In this document: positions 26,113-36,201 of the stretch, piece after piece | Layout of the letters: each line of letters starts with the position of its first letter | Position numbering within the stretch: position 1 is the stretch's first letter | NCBI RefSeq assembly: GCF_000313615.1 | Contig: NZ_AMZQ01000002.1 | Coordinates: 1 to 64,000, forward strand | From: Campylobacter showae CSUNSWCD | GTDB taxonomy: Bacteria; Campylobacterota; Campylobacteria; Campylobacterales; Campylobacteraceae | Length of the DNA stretch: 64,000 nt | Direction of reading: 5' to 3' | The notes under the pieces: model-generated | What the model was told of the DNA's origin: nothing | The model's input: only the letters and a program-made list of their open reading frames with translations | Databases searched by the model: none | Program-made: the position numbers and the translations under genes

Positions 26113-26173
26113 AAAATTTTAACTCCTATTATGTTACACTAAGCGTAAATTGTAGCGAAGTAAAAGGAAAATT

Positions 26174-27145
26174 ATGTTTAAACGTTTTAGAAGGCTCAGG
26201 ATAAATCCAGCGATCAGGGAGATGGTGCGTGAAACTAGCGTTTGCGCGAGCGATTTTATCTATCCGCTTTTCGTAGTCGAGGGCAAAGGTATAAAAAAAG
26301 AGATAAGCTCGATGCCGGGCGTCTTTCAGATGAGTTTGGATGAAATTTTAAAAGAGTGCGAAATCGTGCGAAATTTGGGCATAAAAGCGGTTATTTTGTT
26401 TGGAATCCCTAGCCTAAAAGATAGCGTAGGCAGCGACGCTCTAAGTGATGATGGCATCATAGCGACCGCGCTACGAGCGATAAAGGATAAATTCCCTGAT
26501 CTAGTCGTGATAACAGATCTTTGCTTTTGCGAGTACACCGATCACGGTCACTGCGGCATCCTAGATCACGTCCACCAGACCGTCGATAACGACGCGACGC
26601 TAGAAATTTCCGCTAAACAAGCTCTGATCCACGCCAAAAACGGAGCTGATATGATCGCTCCAAGCGGCATGATGGACGGCATCATCGCTACCTTGCGCGG
26701 GGCGCTGGATTTGAGCGGATATGAAAATTTGCCGATTATGGCGTATTCGACCAAATTTGCTTCGGCGTACTACGGACCGTTTCGCGACGTAGCCGAGAGT
26801 GCACCGAGCTTTGGCGATAGAAAAAGTTACCAGATGGATCCCGCAAACCGCCTAGAGGCCGTGAGCGAGAGCCTGGAGGACGAGGCGCAGGGGGCCGATA
26901 TCTTGATGGTAAAGCCTGCGCTTGCGTATCTAGATATCATCCGTGATCTGCGCGAGGCTACGAGATTGCCGATCTGCGCGTATAACGTGAGCGGCGAATA
27001 CGCTCTGCTAAAAGCTGCGGCAAAAGCGGGCGTAATCGACTACGAGCGCGTGATGATGGAGACGCTAGTCGGGTTTAAGAGAGCGGGGGCAGATCTAATA
27101 ATAAGCTATCATGCTAAAGAAGCCGCCGCTTTACTAAGAAAATAG
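26174..27145 (+). CDS. hemB: Delta-aminolevulinic acid dehydratase (porphobilinogen synthase)
   Basis: 323-residue TIM-barrel enzyme condensing two ALA molecules in heme biosynthesis. Metal-binding [14 protein letters not shown] carries three Cys (about 115-128). The Schiff-base lysines are in [16 protein letters not shown] (about 196) and [10 protein letters not shown] (about 249). ATG follows AAAGGAAAA. A dispersed palindromic element follows the stop immediately. Confidence 0.96.
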   Translation: MFKRFRRLRINPAIREMVRETSVCASDFIYPLFVVEGKGIKKEISSMPGVFQMSLDEILKECEIVRNLGIKAVILFGIPSLKDSVGSDALSDDGIIATALRAIKDKFPDLVVITDLCFCEYTDHGHCGILDHVHQTVDNDATLEISAKQALIHAKNGADMIAPSGMMDGIIATLRGALDLSGYENLPIMAYSTKFASAYYGPFRDVAESAPSFGDRKSYQMDPANRLEAVSESLEDEAQGADILMVKPALAYLDIIRDLREATRLPICAYNVSGEYALLKAAAKAGVIDYERVMMETLVGFKRAGADLIISYHAKEAAALLRK

Positions 27146-27270
27146 CGGCTCGTCTTTTGAGTGCTTTTGAGAGAGATTTGAAATTTTAAGTCTGCGGCAG
27201 ACTACCTGTCTAGCCTTGACTTAAAATTTCTGCACAACTCTCAAAATCATCTCAAAAATACTTCGCCTTG
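27146..27270. repeat. Dispersed palindromic element, copy A
   Basis: Starts right after the hemB stop with CGGCTCGTCTTTTGAG and ends with ATACTTCGCCTT. The core GAAATTTTAAGTC (27180-27192) pairs with GACTTAAAATTTC (27218-27230), and inside lies AGTCTG-CGG-CAGACT (27189-27203). The outer boxes are imperfect inverted repeats (AGAGAG...CTCTC). A second copy with the same outer boxes follows mutS2 (61336-61490). It may act as a bidirectional terminator or be a MITE-like sequence. Confidence 0.65.
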
Positions 27271-27310
27271 TAGATTTTATGGGTAAAATTTGGGAATTTA
27301 AGGGGGCAAA

Positions 27311-28240
27311 ATGCGGCACTTTTTAACGTTAAACGATTTTAGTAAAGACGAAATCATAGAAATTTTAAATTTGGGTTTGCAGATAAAAAAAGAGGCAAAG
27401 GCACGAGATTTTAAGCCGTATCTAAAAGATCAAAAATTAGCGATGATATTTGAGAAAAGCTCGACTAGAACGCGCGTGAGCTTTGACGTAGGGATGAACG
27501 AGCTTGGCGGGCACGCGTTGTTTCTTAGCTCAAACGACATCCAGATCGGGCGCGGCGAGCCGATAAAAGACACCGCGCGCGTGATCTCGCGAATGTGCGA
27601 TCTCATCATGGCTCGCGTTAATCGCCATGAGACGTTAGAGGAGCTTGCCAAATTTAGCCGCGTACCCGTGATAAACGGCCTTAGCGATAAATTTCACCCC
27701 GCGCAGCTGATGGCCGATCTCATGACGGCGGTCGAATGCGGGCTAAAAATAGACGAGATAAAAGCGGCGTTCGTTGGCGACGGCAACAACATGGCTCACT
27801 CGTGGCTGATGCTAGCTAGCAAGCTTGGCTTTGAGCTAAGGATCGCGACGCCAAATGGCTACGAGCCGGACGATGATATAGTAAATTTAGCGATAAAAAA
27901 CGCTCAAATTTCTGGAGCTAAAATTTATCTAACTCAGGACGTAAAAGAAGCCGTCTCGGGCGCTAACGTCGTTACGACCGATACTTGGGTCTCGATGGGG
28001 CAAGAAGCGGAAAAAGAAAAGCGCCTAAAAGACTTTGCAGGCTTTTGCGTGGATGAAAATTTGATGAAATTAGCTGCGCCGAGAGCGATATTTTTGCACT
28101 GTTTGCCTGCCTACCGCGGATACGAGGTGAGCGAGGCGGTGTTTGAGGCGCATGCGGATGAGATTTTTGCCGAGGCGGAAAATAGATTGCACGCGCAAAA
28201 AGGCGTGATGGTTTGGCTGGATAGGCAGCGAAACGGGTAA
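27311..28240 (+). CDS. argF: Ornithine carbamoyltransferase
   Basis: 309-residue enzyme making citrulline from ornithine and carbamoyl phosphate. The carbamoyl-phosphate loop SSTRTR (about 51-56), FHPAQ (about 128), the ornithine loop region VSMGQE (about 226) and HCLPAYRG (about 262) are all present. Length is typical. It heads a run argF-DUF2603-hemN-(Fe-S) protein also found in C. jejuni. Confidence 0.96.
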   Translation: MRHFLTLNDFSKDEIIEILNLGLQIKKEAKARDFKPYLKDQKLAMIFEKSSTRTRVSFDVGMNELGGHALFLSSNDIQIGRGEPIKDTARVISRMCDLIMARVNRHETLEELAKFSRVPVINGLSDKFHPAQLMADLMTAVECGLKIDEIKAAFVGDGNNMAHSWLMLASKLGFELRIATPNGYEPDDDIVNLAIKNAQISGAKIYLTQDVKEAVSGANVVTTDTWVSMGQEAEKEKRLKDFAGFCVDENLMKLAAPRAIFLHCLPAYRGYEVSEAVFEAHADEIFAEAENRLHAQKGVMVWLDRQRNG

Positions 28241-28253
28241 GTTAAGGAACTAA

Positions 28254-28745
28254 ATGAAAGAAAAAAATCTACAAAAAACATACGAAAAAATAGATGAAAT
28301 CTCAGGTGAGCTCGGGATAAAAGAGGGTGAGAAAACGATATTTGAGATCGTGCCGACTAGCGATCCTAATCAAATGAGCCTTAGCCTAAAAAGCGGCTCG
28401 TGGGACGGGGTCGAGCCATGGTTTGGCATTGATGAAAATCAAAATTTACACACGATGGTTTCGTTAAAATCGCTCTCGCAACTCGTCGAAGCCTACCGCA
28501 ACGTCCAAAAGGAAAATTTTGAGCTAAGGCTTGAAAAGACGATCTGGCAGAACGTGCCGATAGATTTCGCCGATGTCTGGGTCGTGGCGATGGACGAGAT
28601 ACGCAAGATCGCCGCAAAAAATAAAAACAAAAAATGCATCGACGTAAATTTGGAAAAACTGGTAAAGGGTATCAAAAAGCAGTATCCAAATTTGTTCGTC
28701 GATATGGAAAATATAATGAAAAACGCAAGGAATAAAACGCTATGA
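28254..28745 (+). CDS. DUF2603 / UPF0763 family protein
   Basis: 163-residue cytosolic protein of an epsilonproteobacterial family of unknown function. Recognisable by [20 protein letters not shown] and the [25 protein letters not shown] centre. The C-terminal third is basic and helical. Stop overlaps the hemN start by four bases. Association with argF and hemN is conserved in Campylobacter. Confidence 0.85.
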   Translation: MKEKNLQKTYEKIDEISGELGIKEGEKTIFEIVPTSDPNQMSLSLKSGSWDGVEPWFGIDENQNLHTMVSLKSLSQLVEAYRNVQKENFELRLEKTIWQNVPIDFADVWVVAMDEIRKIAAKNKNKKCIDVNLEKLVKGIKKQYPNLFVDMENIMKNARNKTL

Positions 28746-30103
28746 TAGATTTTGACGCTTACGTGAAGTATTCGCGCCCGGGACCGCGCTACACGAGCTA
28801 TCCGACCGCGCCCGAGTTTAGCGATAAATTTAGCTACGAAGACTACCTGCGGGAGCTAAAAAACCGCGATGCCTCGCGCCCGCTTTCGCTTTATTTGCAC
28901 CTGCCGTTTTGCCGCAGCGCCTGTTATTTTTGCGGTTGCAACGTGATCTACACGAGCAAAGAGGACCGCAAAACGCGCTATATGCAGTATCTGCAAAAAG
29001 AGCTTGATCTGCTAGCGGCGAACCTCGATACGACCGCGCCCGTGCTGCAAATGCACTTTGGCGGCGGCACTCCGACATTCTACGGTGCGGATCAGCTAGA
29101 CGAAATCATCAAAATGATCAAGGCTAAATTTAAAAACTTCTCTCCCGAGGCTGAAATCAGCTGTGAAATCGACCCGAGATTTTTGACCCGCGAGCAGCTT
29201 GACGTGCTCGTTTCTCACGGCTTTAACCGTATCAGCTACGGCGTGCAGGACTTTGATGAGCGCGTACAAAAAGAGATCCACCGCATACAGCCCTATGAAA
29301 TCACCAAAAACGCCGTGGATATGGCGCGCGCCAAGGGCATAAACTCGATAAATATGGACCTGATCTACGGTCTGCCGTATCAGACGCTAGAGAGTTTTAA
29401 AGCGACGCTGGATAAGGCTCTGACGCTGTCTCCCGACCGCCTGGCGGTGTTTAACTACGCGCACGTGCCGTGGATAAAAAAATCTATGCGTAAATTTGAC
29501 GAAGCGACGCTGCCTAGCCCTAAAACCAAGCTTGAAATTTTAAAATACACGGCCGAGTTTTTTATCAAAAACGGCTACAAAATGATCGGTATGGATCACT
29601 TTGCAAAGCCCGGCGACGAGCTTTTCGGCGCGCTTGCTAACGGCACTCTACATCGCAACTTCCAAGGCTACACGACCAAGGGCGGAGCCGATCTCATCGG
29701 TATCGGACTAACTAGCATCGGCGAGGGGCAAAGATACTACGCGCAAAATTACAAAGACATGGACGAATACGAAAAAGCCCTAGATAGCGGCGTTTTGCCG
29801 TATTGCAAGGGCATTTATCTAACTGGCGACGATCTAATCAGAAAGGCTGTGATCATGAGCCTGATGAGCAACTTTGCGCTTGATATCAAGGCGGTCGAGG
29901 CTAAATTTGACATCAAATTTTTCGAGTATTTTAAAGATGACTTGGTGGAGCTTGAAAATTTGAGCGAATTTGTAACTGTAACGCCTGAAAAAATCAGCGT
30001 AAACGAGACGGGCACGCTGATCATCCGAAATATTGCGATGTGCTTTGACGCGTATTTGAAAAAAATACCAGAAAATTTACGCCGATTTTCAAAAACTGTT
30101 TGA
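28742..30103 (+). CDS. hemN: Oxygen-independent coproporphyrinogen III oxidase
   Basis: 453-residue radical SAM enzyme converting coproporphyrinogen III to protoporphyrinogen IX anaerobically. The [4Fe-4S]/SAM motif is [11 protein letters not shown] (about 58-68). [10 protein letters not shown] (SAM contact) and the GxxR-type [13 protein letters not shown] follow. Substrate residues near the N-terminus ([16 protein letters not shown]) are the HemN-type signature, distinguishing it from HemW. Translation is coupled to the DUF2603 gene. Confidence 0.96.
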   Translation: MIDFDAYVKYSRPGPRYTSYPTAPEFSDKFSYEDYLRELKNRDASRPLSLYLHLPFCRSACYFCGCNVIYTSKEDRKTRYMQYLQKELDLLAANLDTTAPVLQMHFGGGTPTFYGADQLDEIIKMIKAKFKNFSPEAEISCEIDPRFLTREQLDVLVSHGFNRISYGVQDFDERVQKEIHRIQPYEITKNAVDMARAKGINSINMDLIYGLPYQTLESFKATLDKALTLSPDRLAVFNYAHVPWIKKSMRKFDEATLPSPKTKLEILKYTAEFFIKNGYKMIGMDHFAKPGDELFGALANGTLHRNFQGYTTKGGADLIGIGLTSIGEGQRYYAQNYKDMDEYEKALDSGVLPYCKGIYLTGDDLIRKAVIMSLMSNFALDIKAVEAKFDIKFFEYFKDDLVELENLSEFVTVTPEKISVNETGTLIIRNIAMCFDAYLKKIPENLRRFSKTV

Positions 30104-30106
30104 TGG

Positions 30107-31366
30107 GTGGACATGTTTAAATTTAGCGAAATTTCAGATAAATGCGTAAAATGCGGCAAATGTATCCAAGTCTGCACGATCCACAAGATAAACTCCGACG
30201 AAACGACCTCTCCGCGCGGCTTTTTGGATCTCGTGGGGGCTTACGAGCGCGGCGAGCTAAAGTTTGATAAAAGTGCGAAAAATATCTTTGAGAGCTGCTT
30301 TTTGTGTACGAGCTGCGTCGAGGTATGTCCAAACTCCTTGCGCGTGGATACGGCGATAGAAAATGTCCGCCACGATATCGCGGATAAATTTGGCATCGCG
30401 TGGTACAAAAAGGCGTTTTTTTGGTTGCTTCGCCACCGCGCGGTGATGGACTTTTGCGCAAGGCTGGGATATGTGTTTCAAAGCTGTGCGTTTAAGATCC
30501 GCGAAGGCGCGATGAGCCCGAGATTTAGCCTGCCGATGGTGAAAAAAGAGCGGCTTTTGCCAACCGCTAGCAAAAAGAGCTTTTTAAACTCGCATGCCGA
30601 GTTTATAGACAACGGCGGCGATAAAACCATCGGCGTTTTTATCGGCTGTATGGGAAACTACGCGTATACAGGCATCGGCGAGGCTCTGGTTAAGATAGCT
30701 CGCGATCTTGGGTTAAATTTAAATTTGATGAAAAAGCAGGCCTGTTGCGGCGCGCCGGCGTATTTTACGGGGGATTTTGCGACGGTCGAGGTTTTGGCAA
30801 AGCGAAATATAGAGTATTTTGAAAAAATGCTAGGCGAGCTAGACGCTATCATCGTGCCGGAGGCGACCTGTTCGGCGATGATAAAGATCGACTACGAGCA
30901 CTTCTTTCACGATGACGAGCAGTGGCGAGAGCGTGCAAAGGCGGTAAGCAAGAAGATATTTTTAGCGACGGAGTACTTTGAGAAATTTACGAATTTGGCT
31001 GAAATTTTGGCTAAAAAAGGCAAAAATTTGACCTCCGTGACCTATCACGACCCTTGTCACGCCAGAAAAATGCAAGGCGTCTTTAAAGAGCCTCGTAAAC
31101 TGCTCGCTCAAAACTACGAAATGACCGAAATGGACGATCCAAACGAGTGCTGCGGATTTGGCGGCGTGACGATGCAGTCTGAAAAATATCATCTAAGCCG
31201 CGCGGCCGGACAAAGAAAATCCGAGATGATAAAAAACTCGGGCGCAAAAATCGTAAGCGCGGAGTGTAGCGCCTGTAAAATGCAGATTTCAAATGCACTA
31301 CACATCAGCGGTTCTGACGTAAAATTTGAGAACCCGATAGAGTTAATCGCAAGGGTGCTTGGATAG
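30107..31366 (+). CDS. GlcF/HdrD-type (Fe-S)-binding oxidoreductase
   Basis: 419 residues. Two N-terminal [4Fe-4S] ferredoxin motifs (CVKCGKCIQVC, CFLCTSCVEVCP) are followed by two CCG domains (QACCGAPAYF near 212; NECCGFGG near 345, with CSACK near 386). This layout is shared with glycolate-oxidase GlcF and lactate-oxidase LutA/heterodisulfide reductase subunits. No flavin partner is adjacent. Starts at GTG 30107 or, equally likely, ATG 30113 behind GATGGGTGG. It follows hemN by three bases, as in C. jejuni. Confidence 0.88.
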   Translation: MDMFKFSEISDKCVKCGKCIQVCTIHKINSDETTSPRGFLDLVGAYERGELKFDKSAKNIFESCFLCTSCVEVCPNSLRVDTAIENVRHDIADKFGIAWYKKAFFWLLRHRAVMDFCARLGYVFQSCAFKIREGAMSPRFSLPMVKKERLLPTASKKSFLNSHAEFIDNGGDKTIGVFIGCMGNYAYTGIGEALVKIARDLGLNLNLMKKQACCGAPAYFTGDFATVEVLAKRNIEYFEKMLGELDAIIVPEATCSAMIKIDYEHFFHDDEQWRERAKAVSKKIFLATEYFEKFTNLAEILAKKGKNLTSVTYHDPCHARKMQGVFKEPRKLLAQNYEMTEMDDPNECCGFGGVTMQSEKYHLSRAAGQRKSEMIKNSGAKIVSAECSACKMQISNALHISGSDVKFENPIELIARVLG

Positions 31367-31397
31367 AGTTTGACGGTAAGTTTATACTTTTTTGTTG

Positions 31398-31403
31398 TAT
31401 AAT
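31398..31403 (+). promoter_or_regulatory. -10 box upstream of the periplasmic hypothetical gene
   Basis: TATAAT preceded by TTTTTTGTTG, 55 bases before the start codon at 31458. The preceding T-rich stretch is typical of Campylobacter sigma-70 promoters. Confidence 0.5.
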
Positions 31404-31457
31404 GATAAGACGGTCGGTCGATACTGTAAAATTTGATAAATATCCTAAGGAAATTTC

Positions 31458-31898
31458 GTGAAAAAGGTGATATTCGTTATTTTGATGCTTTTTGGCGCCT
31501 TGCTTGCAAACGACGAATATCATATTTTTGTGAGCGCTTTTGGCGACGACGTAAGCGAAAAGGCAATAGAAAGCACGCGATTAGCCGTCGAAAAAAAAGT
31601 AGGCGACCTCGAGGGCGTCGAAAAGGTCGTTAGCGGTAAATTTGGTAGATACCGTGCCATCGCGATAAAAACACAGCCTCTAAGTGGAGAAAAAATTAAA
31701 ATTTTAATTAATAAAATAAAATCCGCAGGATACAAAGAGGCATATGCTGGGATGGTAAAAAGCGAAAATAACGACGATAAAGGCGTCCTTGATTCTAAAA
31801 CCACTGCAGAAGAAAAAGACGTAACTATGCCGAAAAAACGAGGATTAAGAAAGAAGCCGGACCTATTTTTTAAAGAGGCTCCGGAACCAATGGGCTAA
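31458..31898 (+). CDS. Hypothetical secreted protein with possible SPOR-like fold
   Basis: 146 residues with a Sec signal peptide (to about residue 17, ...GALLAND). The mature part has a beta-alpha-beta-beta-alpha-beta rhythm (EYHIFVSAFGD, EKVVSGKFGRYRAIAIKT, INKIKSAGYKEAYAGM) similar in style to SPOR domains that bind peptidoglycan. That is a structural guess. The tail is Lys-rich. It sits alone before the tRNA cluster. Confidence 0.7.
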   Translation: MKKVIFVILMLFGALLANDEYHIFVSAFGDDVSEKAIESTRLAVEKKVGDLEGVEKVVSGKFGRYRAIAIKTQPLSGEKIKILINKIKSAGYKEAYAGMVKSENNDDKGVLDSKTTAEEKDVTMPKKRGLRKKPDLFFKEAPEPMG

Positions 31899-31967
31899 AA
31901 TTTAGCTTGCATGTGCGGCTAAATTCTAATTTTTTATCCTTATTTTCCAAAAAATTTTAGAAAAAGC

Positions 31968-31996
31968 TTGACTTTGAAAAGAAATTGGGCTATAAT
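31968..31996 (+). promoter_or_regulatory. Sigma-70 promoter of the tRNA-tuf operon
   Basis: TTGACT (31968-31973), 17-base spacer, TATAAT (31991-31996), 22 bases before the first tRNA. This is the best consensus promoter in the window, fitting for stable RNA and tuf. Confidence 0.85.
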
Positions 31997-32018
31997 CCAA
32001 CTTTCACAAATCAAGGAT

Positions 32019-32094
32019 GCTGGTGTAGCTCAGTTGGTAGAGCTACTGCCTTGTAAGCAGTGGGTCGGCGGTTCAAGTCCGTTCACCAGCTCCA
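32019..32094 (+). tRNA. tRNA-Thr (TGT)
   Basis: Cloverleaf with acceptor GCTGGTG/CACCAGC, anticodon loop CTTGTAA (anticodon TGT), T-arm GTTCAAG, discriminator T and encoded CCA. First of four tRNAs before tuf. Confidence 0.95.
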
Positions 32095-32150
32095 TTTCAT
32101 AACAGTGTTTGACCAGAAATACCATTGCAAAGCATTTATTTTTTAAATAG

Positions 32151-32235
<85 letters not shown>

Positions 32236-32243
32236 TGCTACGC

Positions 32244-32320
32244 GCGGGAGTAGCTCAGTTGGCTAGAGCATCAGCCTTCCAAGCTGAGGGTCGCGGGTTC
32301 GAGCCCCGTTTCCCGCTCCA
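32244..32320 (+). tRNA. tRNA-Gly (TCC)
   Basis: Acceptor GCGGGAG with TTCCCGC, anticodon loop CTTCCAA (TCC), GTTCGAG T-loop, encoded CCA. Confidence 0.95.
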
Positions 32321-32453
32321 GATTTTGGAACTAAACTGGGAGCTGTAAGATGATAAAAATATTAAAATTTTATACATTTTCTACGGCACACCTTTTTAAT
32401 TTCATTTAGTTGTTTATGCTTTTTCAAAAATTCTCTAACGCCAAGAGTTTGAC

Positions 32454-32528
<75 letters not shown>

Positions 32529-32591
32529 CGGATTTTAGAGAAGAAAAATTAAGCATAAATTTGAAACGCAAATATCATTACGGAGGAAGAG

Positions 32592-33791
32592 ATGGCAAAA
32601 GAAAAATTTTCACGTAACAAGCCACACGTAAACATTGGTACTATTGGTCACGTTGACCATGGTAAAACAACTTTGACAGCTGCAATTTCTGCTGTTCTTT
32701 CAAGAAAAGGTCTTGCTGAGCTAAAAGACTATGATAATATCGACAACGCCCCAGAAGAGAAAGAGCGCGGTATTACCATCGCTACTTCTCACATTGAGTA
32801 TGAGACTGAAAATCGCCACTATGCACACGTTGACTGCCCAGGCCACGCCGACTATGTTAAAAACATGATTACCGGTGCGGCTCAAATGGATGGTGCTATC
32901 CTAGTTGTTTCTGCTGCTGACGGCCCAATGCCTCAAACCAGAGAGCACATCTTGCTATCTCGCCAAGTAGGCGTTCCATATATCGTTGTTTTCATGAACA
33001 AAGCTGATATGGTTGACGATGCTGAGCTTCTTGAACTAGTTGAGATGGAAATTCGCGAGCTTCTAAACGAGTATGATTTTCCTGGTGACGATACTCCAAT
33101 CGTAGCTGGCTCGGCTCTGCAGGCTCTTAATGAGGCTAAAGCTGGAACAGAGGGTGAATGGTCTGCAAAAGTTCTTGAGCTTATGGCTAGGGTTGACGAG
33201 TATATCCCAACTCCAGTTCGTGCAACGGACAAAGACTTCTTGATGCCGATCGAGGACGTTTTCTCTATCTCTGGTCGCGGTACAGTTGTAACAGGTAGAA
33301 TTGAGAAAGGTGTTGTTAAGGTTGGTGATACTATAGAAATCGTTGGTATTAAACCTACACAAACAACAACAGTTACTGGCGTTGAGATGTTTAGAAAAGA
33401 GATGGATCAGGGTGAAGCAGGCGACAACGTAGGTGTTCTTCTAAGAGGCACTAAAAAAGAAGACGTTGAGCGCGGTATGGTTCTTTGCAAACCTAAGTCA
33501 ATTACTCCTCACACTAAATTTGAGGGAGAGGTTTATATCTTAACAAAAGAAGAGGGCGGACGTCATACTCCGTTCTTTAACAACTATAGACCACAGTTTT
33601 ATGTAAGAACAACTGATGTTACTGGTTCTATCACCCTTCCAGAGGGAACAGAGATGGTTATGCCTGGTGACAACCTAAAAATAAGCGTTGAGCTTATTGC
33701 TCCAGTTGCTCTTGAAGAAGGTACTCGCTTTGCGATCCGCGAAGGCGGCAGAACTGTTGGTTCAGGCGTTGTTTCTAAGATTCTAGCATAA
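32592..33791 (+). CDS. tuf: Elongation factor Tu
   Basis: 399-residue GTPase delivering aminoacyl-tRNA to the ribosome. G1 is GHVDHGKTT (residues 19-27), with the RGITI switch I, DCPGH and NKAD motifs. Length is exactly typical. ATG follows GGAGGAAGAG. Located after the Thr-Tyr-Gly-Thr tRNA set, an old conserved arrangement in bacteria. Codon use looks highly optimised (many GTT and GCT codons) compared with neighbours such as hemN. Confidence 0.98.
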   Translation: MAKEKFSRNKPHVNIGTIGHVDHGKTTLTAAISAVLSRKGLAELKDYDNIDNAPEEKERGITIATSHIEYETENRHYAHVDCPGHADYVKNMITGAAQMDGAILVVSAADGPMPQTREHILLSRQVGVPYIVVFMNKADMVDDAELLELVEMEIRELLNEYDFPGDDTPIVAGSALQALNEAKAGTEGEWSAKVLELMARVDEYIPTPVRATDKDFLMPIEDVFSISGRGTVVTGRIEKGVVKVGDTIEIVGIKPTQTTTVTGVEMFRKEMDQGEAGDNVGVLLRGTKKEDVERGMVLCKPKSITPHTKFEGEVYILTKEEGGRHTPFFNNYRPQFYVRTTDVTGSITLPEGTEMVMPGDNLKISVELIAPVALEEGTRFAIREGGRTVGSGVVSKILA

Positions 33792-33809
33792 ACTAATTTA
33801 TAATTTTTG

Positions 33810-33833
33810 GCGGAGATTGTTCTCCGCTTTTTT
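33810..33833 (+). terminator. Rho-independent terminator after tuf
   Basis: GCGGAGA (33810-33816), loop TTGT, TCTCCGC (33821-33827), then six T. Partial termination is likely because rpmG follows within 12 bases. Confidence 0.85.
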
Positions 33834-33844
33834 GAAGGGAATTT

Positions 33845-34015
33845 ATGGCAAAAGGTAATAGAATAAAAGTTGGTCTTAAATGTTCTGAATCAGGTGATAT
33901 AAATTACACCACAGTGAAAAATAGCAAGACAACGACTGAAAAGTTAGAACTAAAAAAATATTGCCCAAGACTAAAAAAACATACTATTCATAAAGAAGTT
34001 AAGTTAAAGAGCTAA
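33845..34015 (+). CDS. rpmG: Ribosomal protein L33
   Basis: 56-residue large-subunit protein. Recognised by the L33 pattern [32 protein letters not shown]. Only two Cys remain (positions 13 and 40) instead of the four of zinc-binding L33, because the CxxC partners read S16 and L43. It may thus be a zinc-free or partly degenerate form. ATG follows GAAGGGA. Lies between tuf and tRNA-Trp, the usual order before secE. Confidence 0.95.
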   Translation: MAKGNRIKVGLKCSESGDINYTTVKNSKTTTEKLELKKYCPRLKKHTIHKEVKLKS

Positions 34016-34023
34016 GGCTTTTT

Positions 34024-34099
34024 AGGGCAATAGCTCCAACGGTAGAGCACTGGATTCCAAATCCAATGGTTGGGGGTTCGAATCCCTCTTGCCCTGCCA
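34024..34099 (+). tRNA. tRNA-Trp (CCA)
   Basis: Acceptor AGGGCAA/TTGCCCT, anticodon loop TTCCAAA (CCA), GTTCGAA T-loop, discriminator G and encoded CCA. Lies between rpmG and secE. Confidence 0.95.
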
Positions 34100-34113
34100 T
34101 CAAAAGGTTAAAA

Positions 34114-34293
34114 ATGGAAAAAATGATAAATTATATAAAGCTTTCTCGCGCTGAAATCGGAAAGGTAATTTTTCCGCTCAAAGAGCAAATAAGAAATGCT
34201 TTTATAACAGTTTTTGCTGTAGTAGCCATTGTTTCACTTTTTTTAGCTCTTGTTGATGCAATTATGTCTTTTTCTCTTTCAAAGCTGATTTAA
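34114..34293 (+). CDS. secE: Preprotein translocase subunit SecE
   Basis: 59-residue single-helix subunit of the SecYEG channel. Pattern MINYIKLSRAEIGKVIFPLKEQIRNAFITV precedes a C-terminal membrane helix. A longer reading starting at 34066 would begin inside tRNA-Trp, so the ATG at 34114, behind AAAAGG, is chosen. Followed by nusG as in most bacteria. Confidence 0.95.
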   Translation: MEKMINYIKLSRAEIGKVIFPLKEQIRNAFITVFAVVAIVSLFLALVDAIMSFSLSKLI

Positions 34294-34302
34294 GGTTGAA
34301 TC

Positions 34303-34833
34303 ATGGCACATAAATGGTATGCGATTCAAACTTATGCCGGTAGCGAAATGAGCGTAAAGAGAGCTATTGAAAATTTAGTTAGAGATAATCACATTGAAGA
34401 ACAACTAAAAGAGATTATAGTTCCTACTGAAGATGTAATAGAAATCAAAAACGGCAAGAAAAAAATAAATGAAAGAAGTCTTTATCCCGGATATGCTTTT
34501 GCACATCTTGATTTGGATACAGCTCTTTGGCACAAGATTCAGTCTCTTCCTAAAGTCGGTAGATTTATAGGTGAAGCAAAAAAACCTACGCCGTTAAGCG
34601 AAAAAGATATAAATTTAATTTTAGAAAAAGTCCAAAAACGAGCTGCTCCTAAACCAAAAATTTTCTTTGATAACGGAGAAATTGTTCGTATTACGGAAGG
34701 ACCTTTCGCAAATTTTACTGGTATAGTAGAAGAGTACGATATGATACACGGAAAGCTAAGGCTAAATGTTTCAATATTTGGCAGAAGCACCCCAGTTGAA
34801 ATTTTATATTCACAAGTCGAGAAAATAGTATAA
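34303..34833 (+). CDS. nusG: Transcription termination/antitermination protein NusG
   Basis: 176 residues: NGN domain ([33 protein letters not shown]) and C-terminal KOW domain ([25 protein letters not shown]). It links RNA polymerase to the ribosome and Rho. Nine bases after secE. Confidence 0.97.
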   Translation: MAHKWYAIQTYAGSEMSVKRAIENLVRDNHIEEQLKEIIVPTEDVIEIKNGKKKINERSLYPGYAFAHLDLDTALWHKIQSLPKVGRFIGEAKKPTPLSEKDINLILEKVQKRAAPKPKIFFDNGEIVRITEGPFANFTGIVEEYDMIHGKLRLNVSIFGRSTPVEILYSQVEKIV

Positions 34834-34843
34834 GGAGAAGTTT

Positions 34844-35269
34844 ATGGCTAAAAAAGTTATAGGCGAAATTAAATTACACATTGCTGCTGCAAAAGCAAAT
34901 CCAAGTCCTCCGGTAGGTCCGGCTCTTGGTCAGCAAGGCGTTAATATTATGGAATTTTGTAAAGCATTTAATGAAAGAACAAAAGATATGGCTGGCTTCA
35001 GGGTTCCGGTCGTTATCACTGTTTATGCTGATAGAAGCTTTACATTTATTACAAAACAACCGCCTGCTACGGATTTGATTAAAAAAGCTGCAGGAATAGA
35101 TAAAGGTTCGGATAATCCGTTAAAAAATAAAGTAGCCAAGCTCACAAAAGCTCAGGTGCTTGAAATAGTTGAGAAAAAAATTGCCGACTTAAATACTAAA
35201 GATAGAGAGCAAGCAGCTAAAATCATTGCTGGTTCGGCTCGCTCAATAGGAATTACGGTAGTAGATTAA
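34844..35269 (+). CDS. rplK: Ribosomal protein L11
   Basis: 141 residues with the typical proline-rich [28 protein letters not shown]-terminus and the C-terminal rRNA-binding [16 protein letters not shown]. Part of the GTPase-associated centre. Ten bases after nusG. Confidence 0.98.
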   Translation: MAKKVIGEIKLHIAAAKANPSPPVGPALGQQGVNIMEFCKAFNERTKDMAGFRVPVVITVYADRSFTFITKQPPATDLIKKAAGIDKGSDNPLKNKVAKLTKAQVLEIVEKKIADLNTKDREQAAKIIAGSARSIGITVVD

Positions 35270-35306
35270 TCCTTTTACCACATAAGGATTTTATAAAGTT
35301 GAATTT

Positions 35307-35340
35307 ATGCACACGCGTTAATATTTTTAGCGCGTGTATT
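35307..35340 (+). promoter_or_regulatory. Hairpin between rplK and rplA
   Basis: ACACGCGTTAA (35311-35321) and TTAGCGCGTGT (35327-35337) form an 11-bp stem with one T-G pair and a five-base loop. It lies in a 120-base gap that is unusually long for rplK-rplA. It could be an attenuator or a processing site; no strong T-run follows. Confidence 0.5.
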
Positions 35341-35389
35341 TTAAATTTGACAATGTGGAAGCATAAAATTTAAAAATGCGGAGAGATTA

Positions 35390-36094
35390 ATGTCAAAAAA
35401 AACTACAAAAAGATTTGGTAAGCTACTTGAAAAAGTTGATACCACTAAAACCTACTCTTTAGCAGAAGCTATTGATACTGTAAAATTACTAAAAAGCGCT
35501 AAATTTGACGAAACGGTCGAAATAGCACTAAAACTCAACGTCGATCCAAGACATGCCGATCAAATGGTTAGAGGCTCGGTAGTGCTTCCTGCAGGAACTG
35601 GCAAAACCGTTCGTGTAGCAGTTATAGCAAAAGACGCGAAAGCTGATGAAGCAAAAGCTGCCGGTGCTGATATAGTCGGTAGCGATGAGCTTGTTGAGGA
35701 TATTCAAAAGGGAATTATGAATTTCGACGTTCTTATCGCTACTCCAAATTTAATGGGACTAGTTGGTAAAGTAGGGCGAATTTTGGGACCAAAAGGTCTT
35801 ATGCCAAACCCAAAAACTGGCACAGTTACTATGGATGTAGCTCAAGCGGTTAATAACGCAAAAAGCGGTCAAGTTAATTTCCGCGTAGATAAGCAAGGAA
35901 ATATACATGCAGGTCTAGGCAAAGTTAGCTTTTCAAAAGAGCAATTAAACGATAATATTTTAACTCTTATCAAAGCGGTAAATAGACAAAAACCTGCGGC
36001 AGCAAAAGGTAGATATATTAAGAGTGCTGCTTTATCATTAACTATGAGCCCTTCTGTTTTACTTGAGGCTCAAGAGCTTATGGATCTACGCTGA
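35390..36094 (+). CDS. rplA: Ribosomal protein L1
   Basis: 234-residue L1-stalk protein and translational repressor. Recognised by [43 protein letters not shown] and the C-terminal [14 protein letters not shown]. Follows AGCGG-type GGAGAG ribosome site. Confidence 0.98.
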   Translation: MSKKTTKRFGKLLEKVDTTKTYSLAEAIDTVKLLKSAKFDETVEIALKLNVDPRHADQMVRGSVVLPAGTGKTVRVAVIAKDAKADEAKAAGADIVGSDELVEDIQKGIMNFDVLIATPNLMGLVGKVGRILGPKGLMPNPKTGTVTMDVAQAVNNAKSGQVNFRVDKQGNIHAGLGKVSFSKEQLNDNILTLIKAVNRQKPAAAKGRYIKSAALSLTMSPSVLLEAQELMDLR

Positions 36095-36121
36095 TTTAGC
36101 TAATAATTTTTATCTTAGATT

Positions 36122-36180
36122 GGAGATAGCAGAGGCTTTTGCTTAATCGTGCTTTTATGCCGCTCTGCTTGAAATCACTA
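36122..36180 (+). promoter_or_regulatory. L10 leader RNA
   Basis: Upstream of rplJ, GCAGAG (36129-36134) pairs with CTCTGC (36163-36168) around a loop with GCTTTTGCTTAATCGTGC. This is the architecture of the ribosomal protein L10 leader, where the L10-L7/L12 complex binds to repress its own translation. Confidence 0.75.
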
Positions 36181-36201
36181 GTCGGAAAGGAGAAAAACTA
36201 G

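Noticed and set aside
34066-34113. Upstream extension of secE
   Set aside because: It would start inside tRNA-Trp; the internal ATG at 34114 has a good ribosome site and the usual SecE length.
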